Assembly: GCF_025854275.1 (NCBI RefSeq) | Contig: NZ_CP107567.1 | Span: 7,936,001 to 8,000,000 of the forward strand | Reading direction: 5' to 3' | Source of the DNA: Streptomyces peucetius | GTDB lineage: Bacteria; Actinomycetota; Actinomycetes; Streptomycetales; Streptomycetaceae | DNA length: 64,000 nucleotides | Part shown: piece after piece, positions 1 through 9,026 of the stretch | Position numbering within the stretch: the first letter of the stretch is position 1 | Layout of the letters: every line of letters starts with the position of its first letter | Made by a program: the position numbers and the translations under genes | Notes under the pieces: model-generated | Database searches by the model: none | The model's input: the letters and a program-made list of their open reading frames with translations, nothing else | Told to the model about the DNA's origin: nothing

Positions 1-1021
1 AGCGGATGAGTACGTGCACCCGCATGGCGAGGAAGCCCTCCAGCCAGTCGGCCATGGGCGGACTGGGCACCCTGAGCAGTTCCTCGGGGATGGAGGCTTC
101 GAGTTGTGCGGCGGTCTCCAGGGCGGTTGCCGACCGGCCGAGGAACATCGCACCGTAGATCTTGAAGTGGTAGTTGTGCGAGCGGTACAGGGTGTAGAAG
201 TTCATCGCGCCGGCCCGTGCGTAGTACTTTTCGTCGGCGGTGATCGCGGTGCTGTTGTCCGACACCACACGCCGGTAGTCCCCGCAGAGCACCTCCAGGT
301 GTGTGGGCATGTGCTGAAGGTGGCCGGCGTCGGGTACGAGACCGCGGAGCCGGTCCGCGACGGGCAGGGCGGCCTCGGGGGTCGGGGACATTTCCATGAG
401 GTGGATGTACATGTGCAGAAGGCCGGGGTGCTTCTTCCCGGGCCCGGTGCTGATCGCCCGTTCGAGGACCGCCTTGGCCTCCAGCGTGCGGGCGCCTTCC
501 GCGGGCAGCCCGGTCCGCAGGTCCCACAGCTGCCAGGGCGTGAGGTTCATCTGTGCGTCGGCGTGGAGTGTGGCGACATCGAGGTCATCGGGAGCGAGTT
601 CGTACACGGCGCGCATGCTGTCCGCGTAGGCCTCGTTCCACACCGAGCAGTCCTCGACCGCTTCCGCCTGCGGGTACCGGTACCGCAACGCTTGGATCAG
701 GGCCTGTTCGACGGGAGTGGCGCCGGCCGCCTTCTCGTGCGCGCGTTCGACGGCCGCGTGGGTACGCCCGACGGTGCGCGCCAGATCCTCGCCGTCGAAG
801 AACTCCCAGGGCTTGTTGTAGTTCGGACCGAGGGCGTAGGCGATGCCCCAGTAGGCCATCGCGCAGTCCGGATCCGCCGCGGCGGCGGCTTCGAAGCAGG
901 AAACGGCCTCCTCGTGGTGGAAGCCGTACGACCAGAGCAGCCCGCGGTCGAACCACATCTGCGCGGACGGGGAGGAGGTCGTCACGGGGCGGGTATGGGT
1001 GCCGAGATCGTAGTAGTCCAT
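1..1021 (-). CDS. Tetratricopeptide-repeat protein, C-terminus beyond window edge
   Basis: About 340 residues are visible from ATG at 1021 and the frame stays open to base 1, so the 3' end lies outside. AGGAGAG lies just upstream of the start. The protein begins MDYYDLGTHTRP and has helical TPR-like repeats such as WFDRGLLWSYGFHHEEAVSC (residues ~23-42) followed by a second block with AYWGIAYALGPNY. Conserved HMPTH and YIHLMEMS segments are also present. No signal peptide or membrane span is seen. Proteins of this type are usually annotated only as TPR proteins; the function is unknown. It is read away from the rest of the window and shows no link to the C1 genes. Confidence 0.8.
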   Translation of the reverse strand, partial: MDYYDLGTHTRPVTTSSPSAQMWFDRGLLWSYGFHHEEAVSCFEAAAAADPDCAMAYWGIAYALGPNYNKPWEFFDGEDLARTVGRTHAAVERAHEKAAGATPVEQALIQALRYRYPQAEAVEDCSVWNEAYADSMRAVYELAPDDLDVATLHADAQMNLTPWQLWDLRTGLPAEGARTLEAKAVLERAISTGPGKKHPGLLHMYIHLMEMSPTPEAALPVADRLRGLVPDAGHLQHMPTHLEVLCGDYRRVVSDNSTAITADEKYYARAGAMNFYTLYRSHNYHFKIYGAMFLGRSATALETAAQLEASIPEELLRVPSPPMADWLEGFLAMRVHVLIR

Positions 1022-1576
1022 ACGTCTCTCCTGAGGTACGGCCCGGTCGGCCAGGTGGACGCGCCGCGACCGGCACGCACTGTCCCAACGTGGTGAAGGC
1101 CTCCGGGGACACCTGCAGCCGAGGGTAGAACGTATCTCGCCAGGCCGGGAAACGCGCGCGTCGGGCTTGGTGTGGTTCCCGGCGAGGCGGAAGAGGCGCC
1201 AGCCGATGCCGGCTGGGCTGCCCGCTACGTCGGGTGTGGACGTGCGTGATGCACCCCACCTCCATGCCCGGGGGCGACCGCCGAGGCTCGTCAACCGCTG
1301 GGTGCCGGGGAGGGCTGGCACTCCTCGTGCCACGGTGCACGCGGACTCGGGGCCATCCGTGACCGCCCGGCGTCCCGCCTGGAAGCCTGCCCGGTCCCGG
1401 CGCACCACTGGCGGTAGAGGGGCTCGCAGTCCTGTGTCCAGGCGTCGGGTTCGGGCCAGGATGGGAGGCCACGCGGGCGGCGCCGGCCTCCCGCAGGTGA
1501 CCGAGGATGTCGGCCATGCCGTGATCCGGGTCGCTCTCCGCGATGGGACGCCGTCGTATCCGGGGTCAATGGGGCG
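1022..1576. other. Intergenic region without a supportable gene
   Basis: Long open frames exist on both strands here, but they show no recognisable domain, no good start site and the arginine/proline-rich composition of antisense shadows. A minus-strand stretch around 1380-1520 could be another decayed fragment, but I cannot name it. It separates the TPR gene from the transposase remnant. Confidence 0.5.
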
Positions 1577-2000
1577 GCCCTACTGGATCCACTTCGCGGA
1601 AGGCGGCGGTACTTGTCGTAGCCGCGGCCGGCGAAGAGTCGGCCCGGCGGCTGACGTGGTCGCCAGCGCGTCCCGCTGATGCCGGGTATCGCGTCCAGCA
1701 GGTGGCATCAGCTGCGTGATGTCGTGACGGTTTCCGCTGGTCAGCGAGACGGCCAAGGAGGTGCCGTGCCGGTCGGTGATCAGGTGGTGCTTGCTGCCCG
1801 GACGCACACGGTCGACCGGCGAAGGTCCGGCCCGCAGCCCGCAGCTCGGCCAGCAGTACCTCGTGCAGCTGCGGCCAGACACCGCCTCGGTCCAGTCCCG
1901 CAGACGCCGCCAGGCCGTCACACTGCCGCAACCGACCTGTTCAGCCGGAACACAAGGTCCAGGGGGTGGCAGCCGCGGGTGTGCGGGGGAGAGCTGGATG
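1577..2000 (-). pseudogene. IS5-family transposase remnant
   Basis: Reading right to left in shifting frames gives VTAWRRLRDWTEA, then GGVWPQLHEVLLAELRAAG, then GPSPVDRVRPGSKHHLITD followed by GTSLAVSLTSGNRHDITQL and GYDKYRRL. These are successive blocks of an IS5-type DDE transposase common in Streptomyces. At least two frameshifts are present. The usual block between the helix ending RAAG and GPSPVDR, which includes the first catalytic Asp, is deleted, and the C-terminal third is missing. I saw no terminal inverted repeats. It is a dead relic next to the broken polysaccharide genes. Confidence 0.72.
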
Positions 2001-2173
2001 CGTTTCCCCGGAACAGTAGCAGCAGCAAGAAGTGCCGCCGCAGGCCCGGCAGTAACTGCCGTCACTGACACCCGGGGTAGGGCTTCACCGTGACTCGAAG
2101 AGGTTTGACTAGTTGTTGGCGCAGCAGGACTGGCGGGCGGTCGCTGCGCGGTTCGATGAGGTGCAGCACCAGG

Positions 2174-2485
2174 GTGCGGGTGCTTGTGGATCTTCCGCCG
2201 ATGACCTTCGCCGATGCCGCTGTAGTGGCCGGGCGCGCCGACGGCACCATCCTCGTCGCCTGGTGCCGAGCCACCAGGGCCCGGCAGCTTCGCCGGGCCG
2301 TCCAGGCGCTGACCAACGTCAACGCACGCCTCCTCAGAGGCGTCCTGAACATGGCACCGTCGCAAACGAATGCCTACTACTACCGCTACACAGCCAACGG
2401 TGCCCGCTCGGACCAAGCCATGCTGCCAACACCTGCAACGTCGTCGGAGCAGGAAACCCGTCCGCAGGTCGGCAGTCAGACATGA
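2174..2485 (+). pseudogene. Polysaccharide tyrosine-autokinase C-terminal remnant
   Basis: The frame reads VRVLVDLPPMTFADAAVVAG and then RADGTILVAW, LRRAVQALTNVNARLLRGVL and a short Tyr-rich tail (YYYRY). This matches the end of CpsD/CapB/Wzc-type bacterial tyrosine kinases: the Walker B-like VLVDLPP strand, the TxARQLRRAVQAL helix and the tyrosine cluster. The Walker A region and membrane part are missing and the upstream sequence is out of frame, so only the 3' end survives. It fits the exopolysaccharide genes next to it. Function lost; family assignment fairly sure. Confidence 0.65.
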
Positions 2486-2927
2486 CCCTGGAGCTGTACT
2501 GAGCTGACCGCGGGGCTGGCGCCGCGACCCTCGTTTTACGACGCGACCGGAGGCGTTCGTGGCGCGGGTCAGACGGTGAGAGTGGGCCAGGGGACATCGG
2601 TTTCGACAGCGTCGGTGTAGTCGACGCCGGGGACAGAGAAGCCGTAGAGGCGGCAGACTTCGTTGCTGAACCAGTCGAGGTCGGCGAGGGCGGGATGGCG
2701 TCCCGGCGAGTGGTGTAGCGATGCGCATCCCCAGGGCACCGCAGGTCGCGGCGCGAGTCCGCCCGACGACTTCCGGCAGGATCCTGACCACGCCTGAGAG
2801 ACAGCGCAGACGAGCCCCCGGACGCAACCCACCGCGCAGCCTGTCGGCCGCATCAGGATCGGTGTGGTCCGGATGCCTGCACCACTCCGCGGGACGCCAT
2901 CCTGCTGCCTGCGCAGCTCCCGTCGCA
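2486..2927. other. Gap with a possible unidentified gene tail on the minus strand
   Basis: No complete gene. On the minus strand around 2569-2700 the frame reads LADLDWFSNEVCRLYGFSVP followed by GVDYTDAVETDVPWP, which looks more like natural protein than the surrounding arginine-rich frames. It may be the C-terminal relic of another polysaccharide gene. I could not identify the family. Confidence 0.3.
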
Positions 2928-3623
2928 TCACGCGGTTCGCTCGAGCCAACCGAAGTCGATGTCGGCAGTCGGCCCGGTCACTACGCCCATGCCGAGCACA
3001 TAGCGCTCCTGGAGGCCCTGTTCCGCGAGGAAGCGCTGATAGCCGATGCGAGCCTTGTAGTCGTCGCCTTCTGGGCAATCATCGACAACGATCACGCCAT
3101 TGGGGGAGAGCAGCGGATACACCTTGGTGAGTGCGGCGTACACCGGCTGGGAGAGGTCCACATCGACAAGGCAAGCGGAGATCTGTTGCGGGAGCTGCTC
3201 GGACGGGATACGGCAGATGTCGCCCTGGACGAACCGGATATCCGGGGCGCCCATCTTGTGCGCCGCACGTCGCACGGATGGTAGCGAGATGTAGTCGAAG
3301 GACTTGCGCAGTCGACGCGGGGTGCCGAGCGCCACGTCCGCATCGAACTGCTCGGGCACAAAACCATTGAATGTGTCGATCGCGACATATGGCTTGTGGA
3401 TGCCGGCCTGGCGCAGCATGCGATCGCTCCACATCGCCGTTCCGCCGAGCGAGCAGCCGACTTCCACTACTGAACCGGGGGCGTGGCGAGTCTGCATCAG
3501 CACATGGGTCCACGCATAGAGCCGCTCCGGCCCGATCCTGATCGGCGGACAGTTGTTGATGTAAGGGCCGAAGGGGGTGCGCTTGATGAGCCCGTACACC
3601 CGGGCACGCATGAGGCTTTCCAT
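2928..3623 (-). CDS. TylF/MycF-type SAM-dependent O-methyltransferase
   Basis: 231 residues. ATG at 3623 was chosen over the longer frame because AGGAG lies 8-10 nt upstream and the protein then starts MESLMRARVYGLIK. The SAM-binding motif I is VVEVGCSLGGTAMW, followed by VAIDTFNGF (motif II acidic Asp), the GDICRIP segment and a metal-site-like VDVDLSQPVYAAL and VIVVDDCPEGDDY. These are hallmarks of TylF/macrocin O-methyltransferases, which methylate sugar hydroxyls. It begins 5 bp after the glycosyltransferase stop, so it is the third gene of a minus-strand operon that probably modifies an exopolysaccharide sugar. Substrate unknown. Confidence 0.8.
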   Translation of the reverse strand: MESLMRARVYGLIKRTPFGPYINNCPPIRIGPERLYAWTHVLMQTRHAPGSVVEVGCSLGGTAMWSDRMLRQAGIHKPYVAIDTFNGFVPEQFDADVALGTPRRLRKSFDYISLPSVRRAAHKMGAPDIRFVQGDICRIPSEQLPQQISACLVDVDLSQPVYAALTKVYPLLSPNGVIVVDDCPEGDDYKARIGYQRFLAEQGLQERYVLGMGVVTGPTADIDFGWLERTA

Positions 3624-3628
3624 GGGGA

Positions 3629-4402
3629 TCACTCCTGAGGGGCGGGATCTTGGAAGCGTGGCGGGCGCAGTGTGCTGCGTGCCAGATAGGAGGGGTTGTT
3701 GCGGAGGTAGCGACGCCACAGCCGGCGCGGCTCCTTCATCAGGCGGTACGCCCACTCGAGACCAGCCTGCTGGATCCATCCCGGCGCCTGGGGCTTGAGG
3801 CCGGCGTGGAAGTCGAAGGCAGCGCCGACCCCCAATAGGACGGGCGGCTGCAGTCGGCCGCGGTGTTCCGCCATCCAGAGCTCCTGCTTGGGCGTGGAGA
3901 GGCCAACCCAGACCAGATCAGCGCCTGAGGCGTTGATGGCGGCCACCACCGCCTCTGACTCCTCGGCTGTCAGCTGCCGGTAGGGCGGTGAGTACGTGCC
4001 TGCGATCTTCAGGCCGGGAATCTGTTCGCCAAGCCGCTGACCGAGCAGTTCGGGTACGCCGGCAGCACCGCCGTACAGGAACGAGGACCAACCCCGCACG
4101 GCAGCTCTTTCAAGGACGGCGAGCATGAGATCGGGGCCGTAGACCCGGCGCATCCAGGGCGCCCCGGCCCGGTGGCCGGCCCAGACCATGGGCATACCGT
4201 CGGGGACGGTCAGACCGGACGTGTTGTGGACGTGGCGCAGTACCGGATCACGTTGGGCTTCCATGACACCGTGTACTCCGGTGACGCAGACGTACGTGCG
4301 CTCGCCGGTCTCGATCCAGCGGGCGATCTCGTCGACGGCGGTCCGTGGTGTCACCGCACTGACGCCCACACCCAGAACGTCGACTCGGGGATGGCGCCCC
4401 AT
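3629..4402 (-). CDS. WecG/TagA/CpsF-family glycosyltransferase
   Basis: 257 residues, the usual length for the family. Signatures are LTVPDGMPMVWAGH (residues ~65-78), FLYGGAAGVPELLGQRL, the VGLSTPKQELWM box, GVGAAFDFHAG and the C-terminal GLEWAYRLMKEPRRLWRRY. Family members transfer N-acetylmannosamine or a related sugar onto a lipid-linked intermediate for cell-wall or capsular polymers at the inner face of the membrane. Its ATG overlaps the upstream epimerase stop (ATGA), implying translational coupling. Donor and acceptor cannot be deduced. Confidence 0.88.
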   Translation of the reverse strand: MGRHPRVDVLGVGVSAVTPRTAVDEIARWIETGERTYVCVTGVHGVMEAQRDPVLRHVHNTSGLTVPDGMPMVWAGHRAGAPWMRRVYGPDLMLAVLERAAVRGWSSFLYGGAAGVPELLGQRLGEQIPGLKIAGTYSPPYRQLTAEESEAVVAAINASGADLVWVGLSTPKQELWMAEHRGRLQPPVLLGVGAAFDFHAGLKPQAPGWIQQAGLEWAYRLMKEPRRLWRRYLRNNPSYLARSTLRPPRFQDPAPQE

Positions 4403-5397
4403 CAGATCTGCCGGGTGCCGCTGCCGAGTTGCGCCTTCACTTGGTCGTACACCCAGCGATAGGTGACCTCCAGGCCGTTGACCAGGGAGACCTGTGGCTC
4501 CCAGCCGAGTTCCTTGCGGATGAGGGTGTTGTCGCTGTTGCGGCCCCGTACGCCGAGGGGTCCGGCAACGTGGCAGTGCTCAAGCGTGACCCCTGCGATC
4601 TGCTCCACGAGCGCATACAACTGATTGATGGAAACGACCTTGTCCGAGCCGATGTTGATCGGTTCGGCGTGCTCGCTACGGGTGAGGCGCAGGGTGCCCT
4701 CGACGCAGTCGTCGATGAAGGTGAAGCTGCGGGTCTGCTCACCGTCGCCCCAGATCTCGATCTCGTGTTTCCCGGCGAGAGCGGCGAGCGCGACCTTGCG
4801 GCAGGCCGCGGCGGGAGCCTTCTCACGGCCGCCCGTCCAGGTGCCGTAAGGGCCGTAGACATTGTGGTAACGAGCGGTGCGGGTGGCCAGTCCGTAATCC
4901 TCGCGGAAATGGCGTGCCATTCGCTCGCTGAAGAGCTTCTCCCAGCCGTAGCCGTCCTCGGGCATGGCGGGGTAGGCGTCCTGCTCGCGCAATGGCAGTA
5001 CGTTGCTGGCGACCTGTTTGTCGGCGGCGTACACGCAGGCGGACGAGGAGTAGAAGTACCGGTCGACGCCCGCGTGCCGCGCGGCCAGCAGCATGTGGGT
5101 GCTGGACAACACCGAGAGCATGCAGGCGGCCTTGTTGCTCTCGATGAAGCCCATGCCTCCCATGTCGGCGGCAAGGTGGTACACCTCGCCCGCGCCGCTG
5201 TCGAGGATCTCGTAGCAGGTGTCGAGCAGCGAGACGTCGTGCACCTCGTTCAAAGCGTCGTGGTGGAGCTGGTACCACTCGTCGTACGGCTTGCGGTCCA
5301 CCGCCCGCACACTCTTGCCCTCAGCGAGAAGAGCCCGCGTCAGATGTCCGCCGATAAAACCACCGGCCCCTGTCACCACGGCGTCAACGTCAGTCAC
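4402..5397 (-). CDS. NAD-dependent nucleotide-sugar epimerase (GDP-mannose 3,5-epimerase-like)
   Basis: 331 residues. N-terminal Rossmann motif VTGAGGFIGGHL; LAADMGGMGFIESNKA, which closely resembles GDP-mannose 3',5'-epimerase; catalytic SSSACVY with Tyr/Lys in GYGWEKLFSE; and the product-binding NVYGPYGTW, GDGEQTRSFTFIDD and GRNSDNT segments. It belongs to the extended SDR family. It is the first gene of the operon with the WecG-type transferase and the methyltransferase and probably makes an activated sugar for an extracellular polysaccharide. The exact sugar is inferred only from the GME-like motif. Confidence 0.83.
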   Translation of the reverse strand: MTDVDAVVTGAGGFIGGHLTRALLAEGKSVRAVDRKPYDEWYQLHHDALNEVHDVSLLDTCYEILDSGAGEVYHLAADMGGMGFIESNKAACMLSVLSSTHMLLAARHAGVDRYFYSSSACVYAADKQVASNVLPLREQDAYPAMPEDGYGWEKLFSERMARHFREDYGLATRTARYHNVYGPYGTWTGGREKAPAAACRKVALAALAGKHEIEIWGDGEQTRSFTFIDDCVEGTLRLTRSEHAEPINIGSDKVVSINQLYALVEQIAGVTLEHCHVAGPLGVRGRNSDNTLIRKELGWEPQVSLVNGLEVTYRWVYDQVKAQLGSGTRQI

Positions 5398-6244
5398 GCT
5401 TTCGCCTTCCTTGTGCTAGGCAGTCACTTTCGATAAAGAATACATTTGGGAGCAAAAGCGCCATTTTTGGCGCTCCGGCTGATGAGGAAATCTCGCCCAT
5501 TCCCACCCGTCCGCAGGAGTCACGGGCCCAGGCGCTGTGCGTCGGCCGCGGGTGACTGCACAGCCCGATTCACACGCCTTCCCCCATCGTCCTTCGGCGG
5601 CAGGTCCCTGCAGTCGAGGTGGCAGCGCCGGGCGTAGTCGAACGGGACCTCGTGGCCATCGAGGGCGGTGTTCCAGCGTTCGGCGACGGCGTTCTGCACG
5701 AGGGGCGAGTTCCGGGTCCATCCGGCTTCAGCGCGCACAGTGGCCGATGCCGATGTCCACCAAGTGCCCGCGCGTATGGACGAACGAGCGCTGCCCGCCG
5801 GGCCCGAGGAATCAGGACGAGTAGAGCCGGGGCACGGATCAACGTCTTCTCTGCATACCACCTGGGTCATTCGTGTGGAGCGGCGCCCTGCGGCGCCGCC
5901 GGTGAGCATGGGGCTGTCCCTTCCGTCCTTGGTCCCGGGGGCGAAGCGCATGCCGTGATGCACCGCCGCCGACGCTCCCGGCAGCGCTGCCGGCCGGCGC
6001 GGTAGCGAGGCGCGGGCCGTGCGTCCTCGGTCCGCCGGGCGAGGTGGGCTCATTCCGCCAGCAACTCGGTCTGTGCGCCTGGTGAACCGCCGGATTCCCA
6101 GCCGGTCGTCTCGTGCGTCGCCGTCCGGTGCGCGCGGGGCGCCGTCGGTGATGGCAGTTCCGCGATCTGGCCAGTAGCGCGTGCGGCAGCCGCCTGGCGG
6201 CGGGCGGGCTGCGGGAGACCGCCGTGGATGCCCACATCAACTCC
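5398..6244. other. About 850 bp with no supportable gene
   Basis: This separates the polysaccharide operon from the C1 island. Several overlapping frames exist on both strands, but none has a convincing start, codon bias or domain. The promoter of the epimerase operon presumably lies near 5400-5450, where the base composition becomes AT-richer. It may contain decayed coding sequence that I could not name. Confidence 0.5.
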
Positions 6245-6273
6245 TTGACAAGGGGTAGAGGCGACCTCAAACT
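6245..6273 (+). promoter_or_regulatory. Promoter of ferredoxin 1 operon
   Basis: TTGACA at 6245-6250, 17-bp spacer, CAAACT at 6268-6273. The same pair of hexamers with an 18-bp spacer occurs in front of the paralogous ferredoxin at 43440-43469. The composite operator begins 4 bp after the -10, so it covers the likely transcription start. Confidence 0.55.
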
Positions 6274-6276
6274 GAC

Positions 6277-6312
6277 GTTGCACTTGACGCAATCAGTTTC
6301 GTAATACGCACC
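6277..6312 (+). promoter_or_regulatory. Composite operator P1 (two 17-bp dyads, 19-bp register)
   Basis: Dyads at 6277-6293 (GTTGCACTTGACGCAAT) and 6296-6312 (GTTTCGTAATACGCACC), starts 19 bp apart. It ends 10 bp before the ferredoxin start codon. Position downstream of the promoter suggests repression. IclR binding is inferred from the family context. Confidence 0.75.
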
Positions 6313-6321
6313 GAGGTGGTC

Positions 6322-6702
6322 ATGATGATTCCTGCGTGCCGTGTCGCCGATCTGCCGCGAGGCGAGGCGTTCCGGATCGAGTTTGACCCGCCCGTCGCCG
6401 TGTTCCACACCGAGGACGGCGAGTTCTACGCGATTGACGACACGTGCACCCATCAGGACGCCTCGCTCTCCGACGGATGGCTGGAGGGGTGCGAGGTCGA
6501 ATGCCCCCTGCACGCTTCGAAGTTCGACGTGCGCACCGGAAGCGTGGACGCCCCGCCGGCCCGGCTCCCCGTGCGCACCCACCAGGTCCTGCTCGAGGAC
6601 GGCATGATCTACGTCAAGCTTTCCGACGCCCCGCCGAACCTCCCGCCCTCCTGTGTCGCCGCACGGCTCGGAGCCGTCCCGGTCGCCGGAGGCGCTGCGT
6701 GA
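6322..6702 (+). CDS. Rieske-type [2Fe-2S] ferredoxin, copy 1
   Basis: 126 residues starting at ATG 6322 (or the adjacent ATG 6325), with CGAGG just upstream. The Rieske cluster ligands are visible as CTHQDASLSDGWLEG (C-x-H) followed by VECPLHASKF (C-x2-H). This is the small, single-domain dioxygenase-type ferredoxin that carries electrons from a flavoprotein reductase to a terminal Rieske oxygenase. It overlaps the next gene, the reductase, by GTGA. The likely partner is the betaine-type oxygenase encoded at 9066 and 25850. It is close to the ferredoxin at 43517 and retains the domain that the remnant at 30346 has lost. Confidence 0.85.
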   Translation: MMIPACRVADLPRGEAFRIEFDPPVAVFHTEDGEFYAIDDTCTHQDASLSDGWLEGCEVECPLHASKFDVRTGSVDAPPARLPVRTHQVLLEDGMIYVKLSDAPPNLPPSCVAARLGAVPVAGGAA

Positions 6703-7960
6703 AGAGCGTGGCTGTCGTCGGCGCCTCGCTGGCCGGGCTGTCGGCCGCCCGGGCGCTACGCGCGCAGGGTTTTGACGGACGGCTCGTCATCGTCGGTGAC
6801 GAGACTCACCGTCCCTACGACCGGCCGCCGTTGTCCAAGGAGTTCCTCGCCGGTCAGGTGGGGGAGTCCGACCTTGCGCTCGAGGGGGACGGTGAGGAGC
6901 TGGATGCGCAGTGGCTGCTCGGCACCCGCGCCGTCGGGCTCGACCGCGCCCAGCGCGCGATACGGCTCGCGGACGGCCGTACGGTGCGCGCCGACGGGGT
7001 CGTCGTGGCCACCGGAGCGGCCGCCCGCACCCTCCCCGGCGGCCACGGCCTGGAAGGCGTCCACGTGCTGCGCACGCTCGACGACGCCCGCGCGCTGCGC
7101 GAGGACCTCGCGCGCGGTGGCCGGCTCGTGGTCATCGGCGGCGGATTCATCGGTGCCGAGGTCGCCTCGACCGCCCGCGCACTCGGGCTCGAGGTCACTG
7201 TGGTCGAGGCCGCGCCGACCGCGCTCGCCGGTCCGCTCGGAACGGCGATGGGCACGCTGGTCTCCGCCCTCCACGCCGACCACGGAGTGCGGCTCGTGTG
7301 CGGAGTCGGCGTACAGGCGCTCAGCGGTGACGACCCGAGCGGGAGGGGAGTCCCTCCGGCGCAGGACGGCCGCAGCGGTGGCCGAGGCAGGGTGAAGGCG
7401 GTGCTGCTGGAGGACGGCCGCAGCCTTGCGGCCGACACCGTCGTCGTCGGGGTGGGTGCCCGTCCCTGCACCGAGTGGCTCGAGGGCTCCGGCGTGGCGC
7501 TGGACAACGGGGTGCGGTGTGACGCCGCCGGTGCCACGAACGTCCCCGGCGTCGTCGCGGTCGGCGACTGCGCGGCCTGGTACGACCCCGCGGTCGGGGC
7601 GCACCGCCGCGTCGAGCACTGGACCGGTGCGCGCGAGCGGCCGGCGGCGGCCGTTGCCGCGCTGCTCGACATGGGGGTCCCCCCAGCGAAGCGGGGGGAG
7701 GCAAGGCCGCACCTGAGCCGCTGCGTCCGCCGTACTTCTGGTCCGACCAGTACGGCGTGCGTATCCAGTTCGCCGGATACGCGGCCGGAGCCGACAGCGT
7801 GACCGTCGAGGAGGGTGCGGCGGACGAGGGCAGCTTCCTCGCCGTCTACCGGAGGGCAGAGCGCCCGGTCGCCGTGCTCGGCGTGAACCGGACCCGCCCG
7901 TTCATGCGCTGGCGCCGTCAGCTGGCCACCGAGGCGGCGCACAAGGATGGATCCCCGTGA
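6699..7960 (+). pseudogene. Ferredoxin reductase, FAD/NAD-dependent, copy 1 (frameshifted)
   Basis: GTG at 6699 overlaps the ferredoxin stop. FAD motif VVGASLAGLSAARALRAQGF, YDRPPLSKEFL, NAD motif VVIGGGFIGAEVASTARALG and the C-terminal FAD box VPGVVAVGDCAAWYD are intact. The reading frame breaks near 7679-7700, at a C6/G6 palindrome; the C-terminal domain (PPYFWSDQYGVRIQFAG) continues in another frame to 7960. About 17 extra residues (DDPSGRGVPPAQDG...) at 7330-7390 are absent from the paralogues. These enzymes pass electrons from NAD(P)H to Rieske ferredoxins. The break is either a real insertion or a homopolymer error. Confidence 0.8.
7674..7704. repeat. Small GC palindrome at the reductase frameshift
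   Basis: C6 at 7679-7684 and G6 at 7693-7698 flank AGCGAAGC, preceded by a G5 run. Similar short palindromes are scattered through Streptomyces genomes. The paralogous reductases at 30492 and 43876 lack it, so it looks inserted. Confidence 0.55.
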
Positions 7961-8877
7961 CCGCCACGGCCCGCCCCACCGCCCCACCGCGCCCGGGAAG
8001 GCCGGAACTGCACCCCTACGGGCTCCCGCGGCCCGGCCGGACACTGGTCATGGGCGTCGTCAACGTCACGCCGGACTCCTTCTCCGACGGCGGGCTGTCG
8101 TTCGCTCCGCAAACGGCACTCGCGCACGGACACGCCCTGTTCGAGCAGGGAGCGGACATCGTGGACGTGGGCGGTGAGTCGACCCGCCCCGGCGCGGCCC
8201 GTCCACCGGTCGAGGAGGAGCTGCGGCGCGTCGTGCCTGTTGTGCGGGAACTCGCCGCGGCGGGCGGAACCGTCAGCGTCGACACCATGCGGGCCGAGGT
8301 CGCCGCCCGCGCCCTCGATGCCGGTGCACGGCTGGTCAACGACGTCTCGGGCGGCCTTGCCGACCCGGCGATGCTGCCGCTGATGGCCCGGGCCGGCACG
8401 CCGTACGTGGTGATGCACTGGCGCGGCCACGCAGCCGGCATGCAGGCGAACGCCGCATACGACGACGTCGTCACCGACGTGGTCGACGAGCTGCGCCTGA
8501 GGGTCGAGGCAGCGTTGCAGGCAGGGATCGGGCCCGGGTGCCTGATAGTCGACCCCGGGCTGGGTTTCGCCAAGACGCCCGAGCACAACTGGGAGCTGCT
8601 GGGCCGTCTCGGGGAGGTCGGCGCGCTGGGCTGTCCCCTTCTCGTGGGCGCGTCACGCAAGTCGTTCCTCGGGCGCTTGCTGGCGGACCCGGCGACGGGC
8701 CGCGTGCGCCCGGCGCGGTTGCGGGATGCCGCGACCACCGCTGTTTCCGTACTCGCCGCCGCGCAGGGCGTCTGGTGCCTGCGCGTGCACGATGTGGCCT
8801 CGACGCTCGACGCGGTGCGGGTGACCGCCCGCTGGGGCGCCGAGGCGGCGGCCCCGGCGCAGACGTCCCTGCGCTGA
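7957..8877 (+). CDS. folP: Dihydropteroate synthase
   Basis: 306 residues, GTG start overlapping the reductase stop by GTGA. Hallmarks: VMGVVNVTPDSFSDGG (pterin/phosphate loop), DVGGESTRPGA, SVDTMRAEV, LVNDVSGG, VVMHWRGH, VDPGLGFAKTPEHN and GASRKSFLG. It joins 7,8-dihydropterin pyrophosphate to p-aminobenzoate in folate synthesis. Streptomyces chromosomes normally have another folP in the main folate cluster, so this one probably raises the tetrahydrofolate pool for the C1-accepting oxidases of the island. pabB at 42172 supports the same idea. Confidence 0.93.
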   Translation: MTATARPTAPPRPGRPELHPYGLPRPGRTLVMGVVNVTPDSFSDGGLSFAPQTALAHGHALFEQGADIVDVGGESTRPGAARPPVEEELRRVVPVVRELAAAGGTVSVDTMRAEVAARALDAGARLVNDVSGGLADPAMLPLMARAGTPYVVMHWRGHAAGMQANAAYDDVVTDVVDELRLRVEAALQAGIGPGCLIVDPGLGFAKTPEHNWELLGRLGEVGALGCPLLVGASRKSFLGRLLADPATGRVRPARLRDAATTAVSVLAAAQGVWCLRVHDVASTLDAVRVTARWGAEAAAPAQTSLR

Positions 8878-8929
8878 GGACCCGGTGTCCGACCGGCATC
8901 GCAGGCTCTGCCCGCCTCCGGTCGACGTC

Positions 8930-8958
8930 TTGACACCGCTGGATTCACACCAGATTCT
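8930..8958 (+). promoter_or_regulatory. Promoter of Rieske oxygenase copy 1
   Basis: TTGACA at 8930-8935, 17-bp spacer, GATTCT at 8953-8958, with composite operator P2 starting 3 bp downstream. Same architecture as the other island promoters. Confidence 0.5.
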
Positions 8959-8960
8959 TT

Positions 8961-8996
8961 GTTCCGTAATACGCCACCCGTCTCTTATTAGGAAAC
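8961..8996 (+). promoter_or_regulatory. Composite operator P2
   Basis: Dyads 8961-8977 (GTTCCGTAATACGCCAC) and 8980-8996 (GTCTCTTATTAGGAAAC), 19 bp apart. It lies 31 bp before the left edge of the duplicated segment. Confidence 0.72.
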
Positions 8997-9026
8997 GTGC
9001 CGTCGTAAAACCGTCTCTGACGGCCG

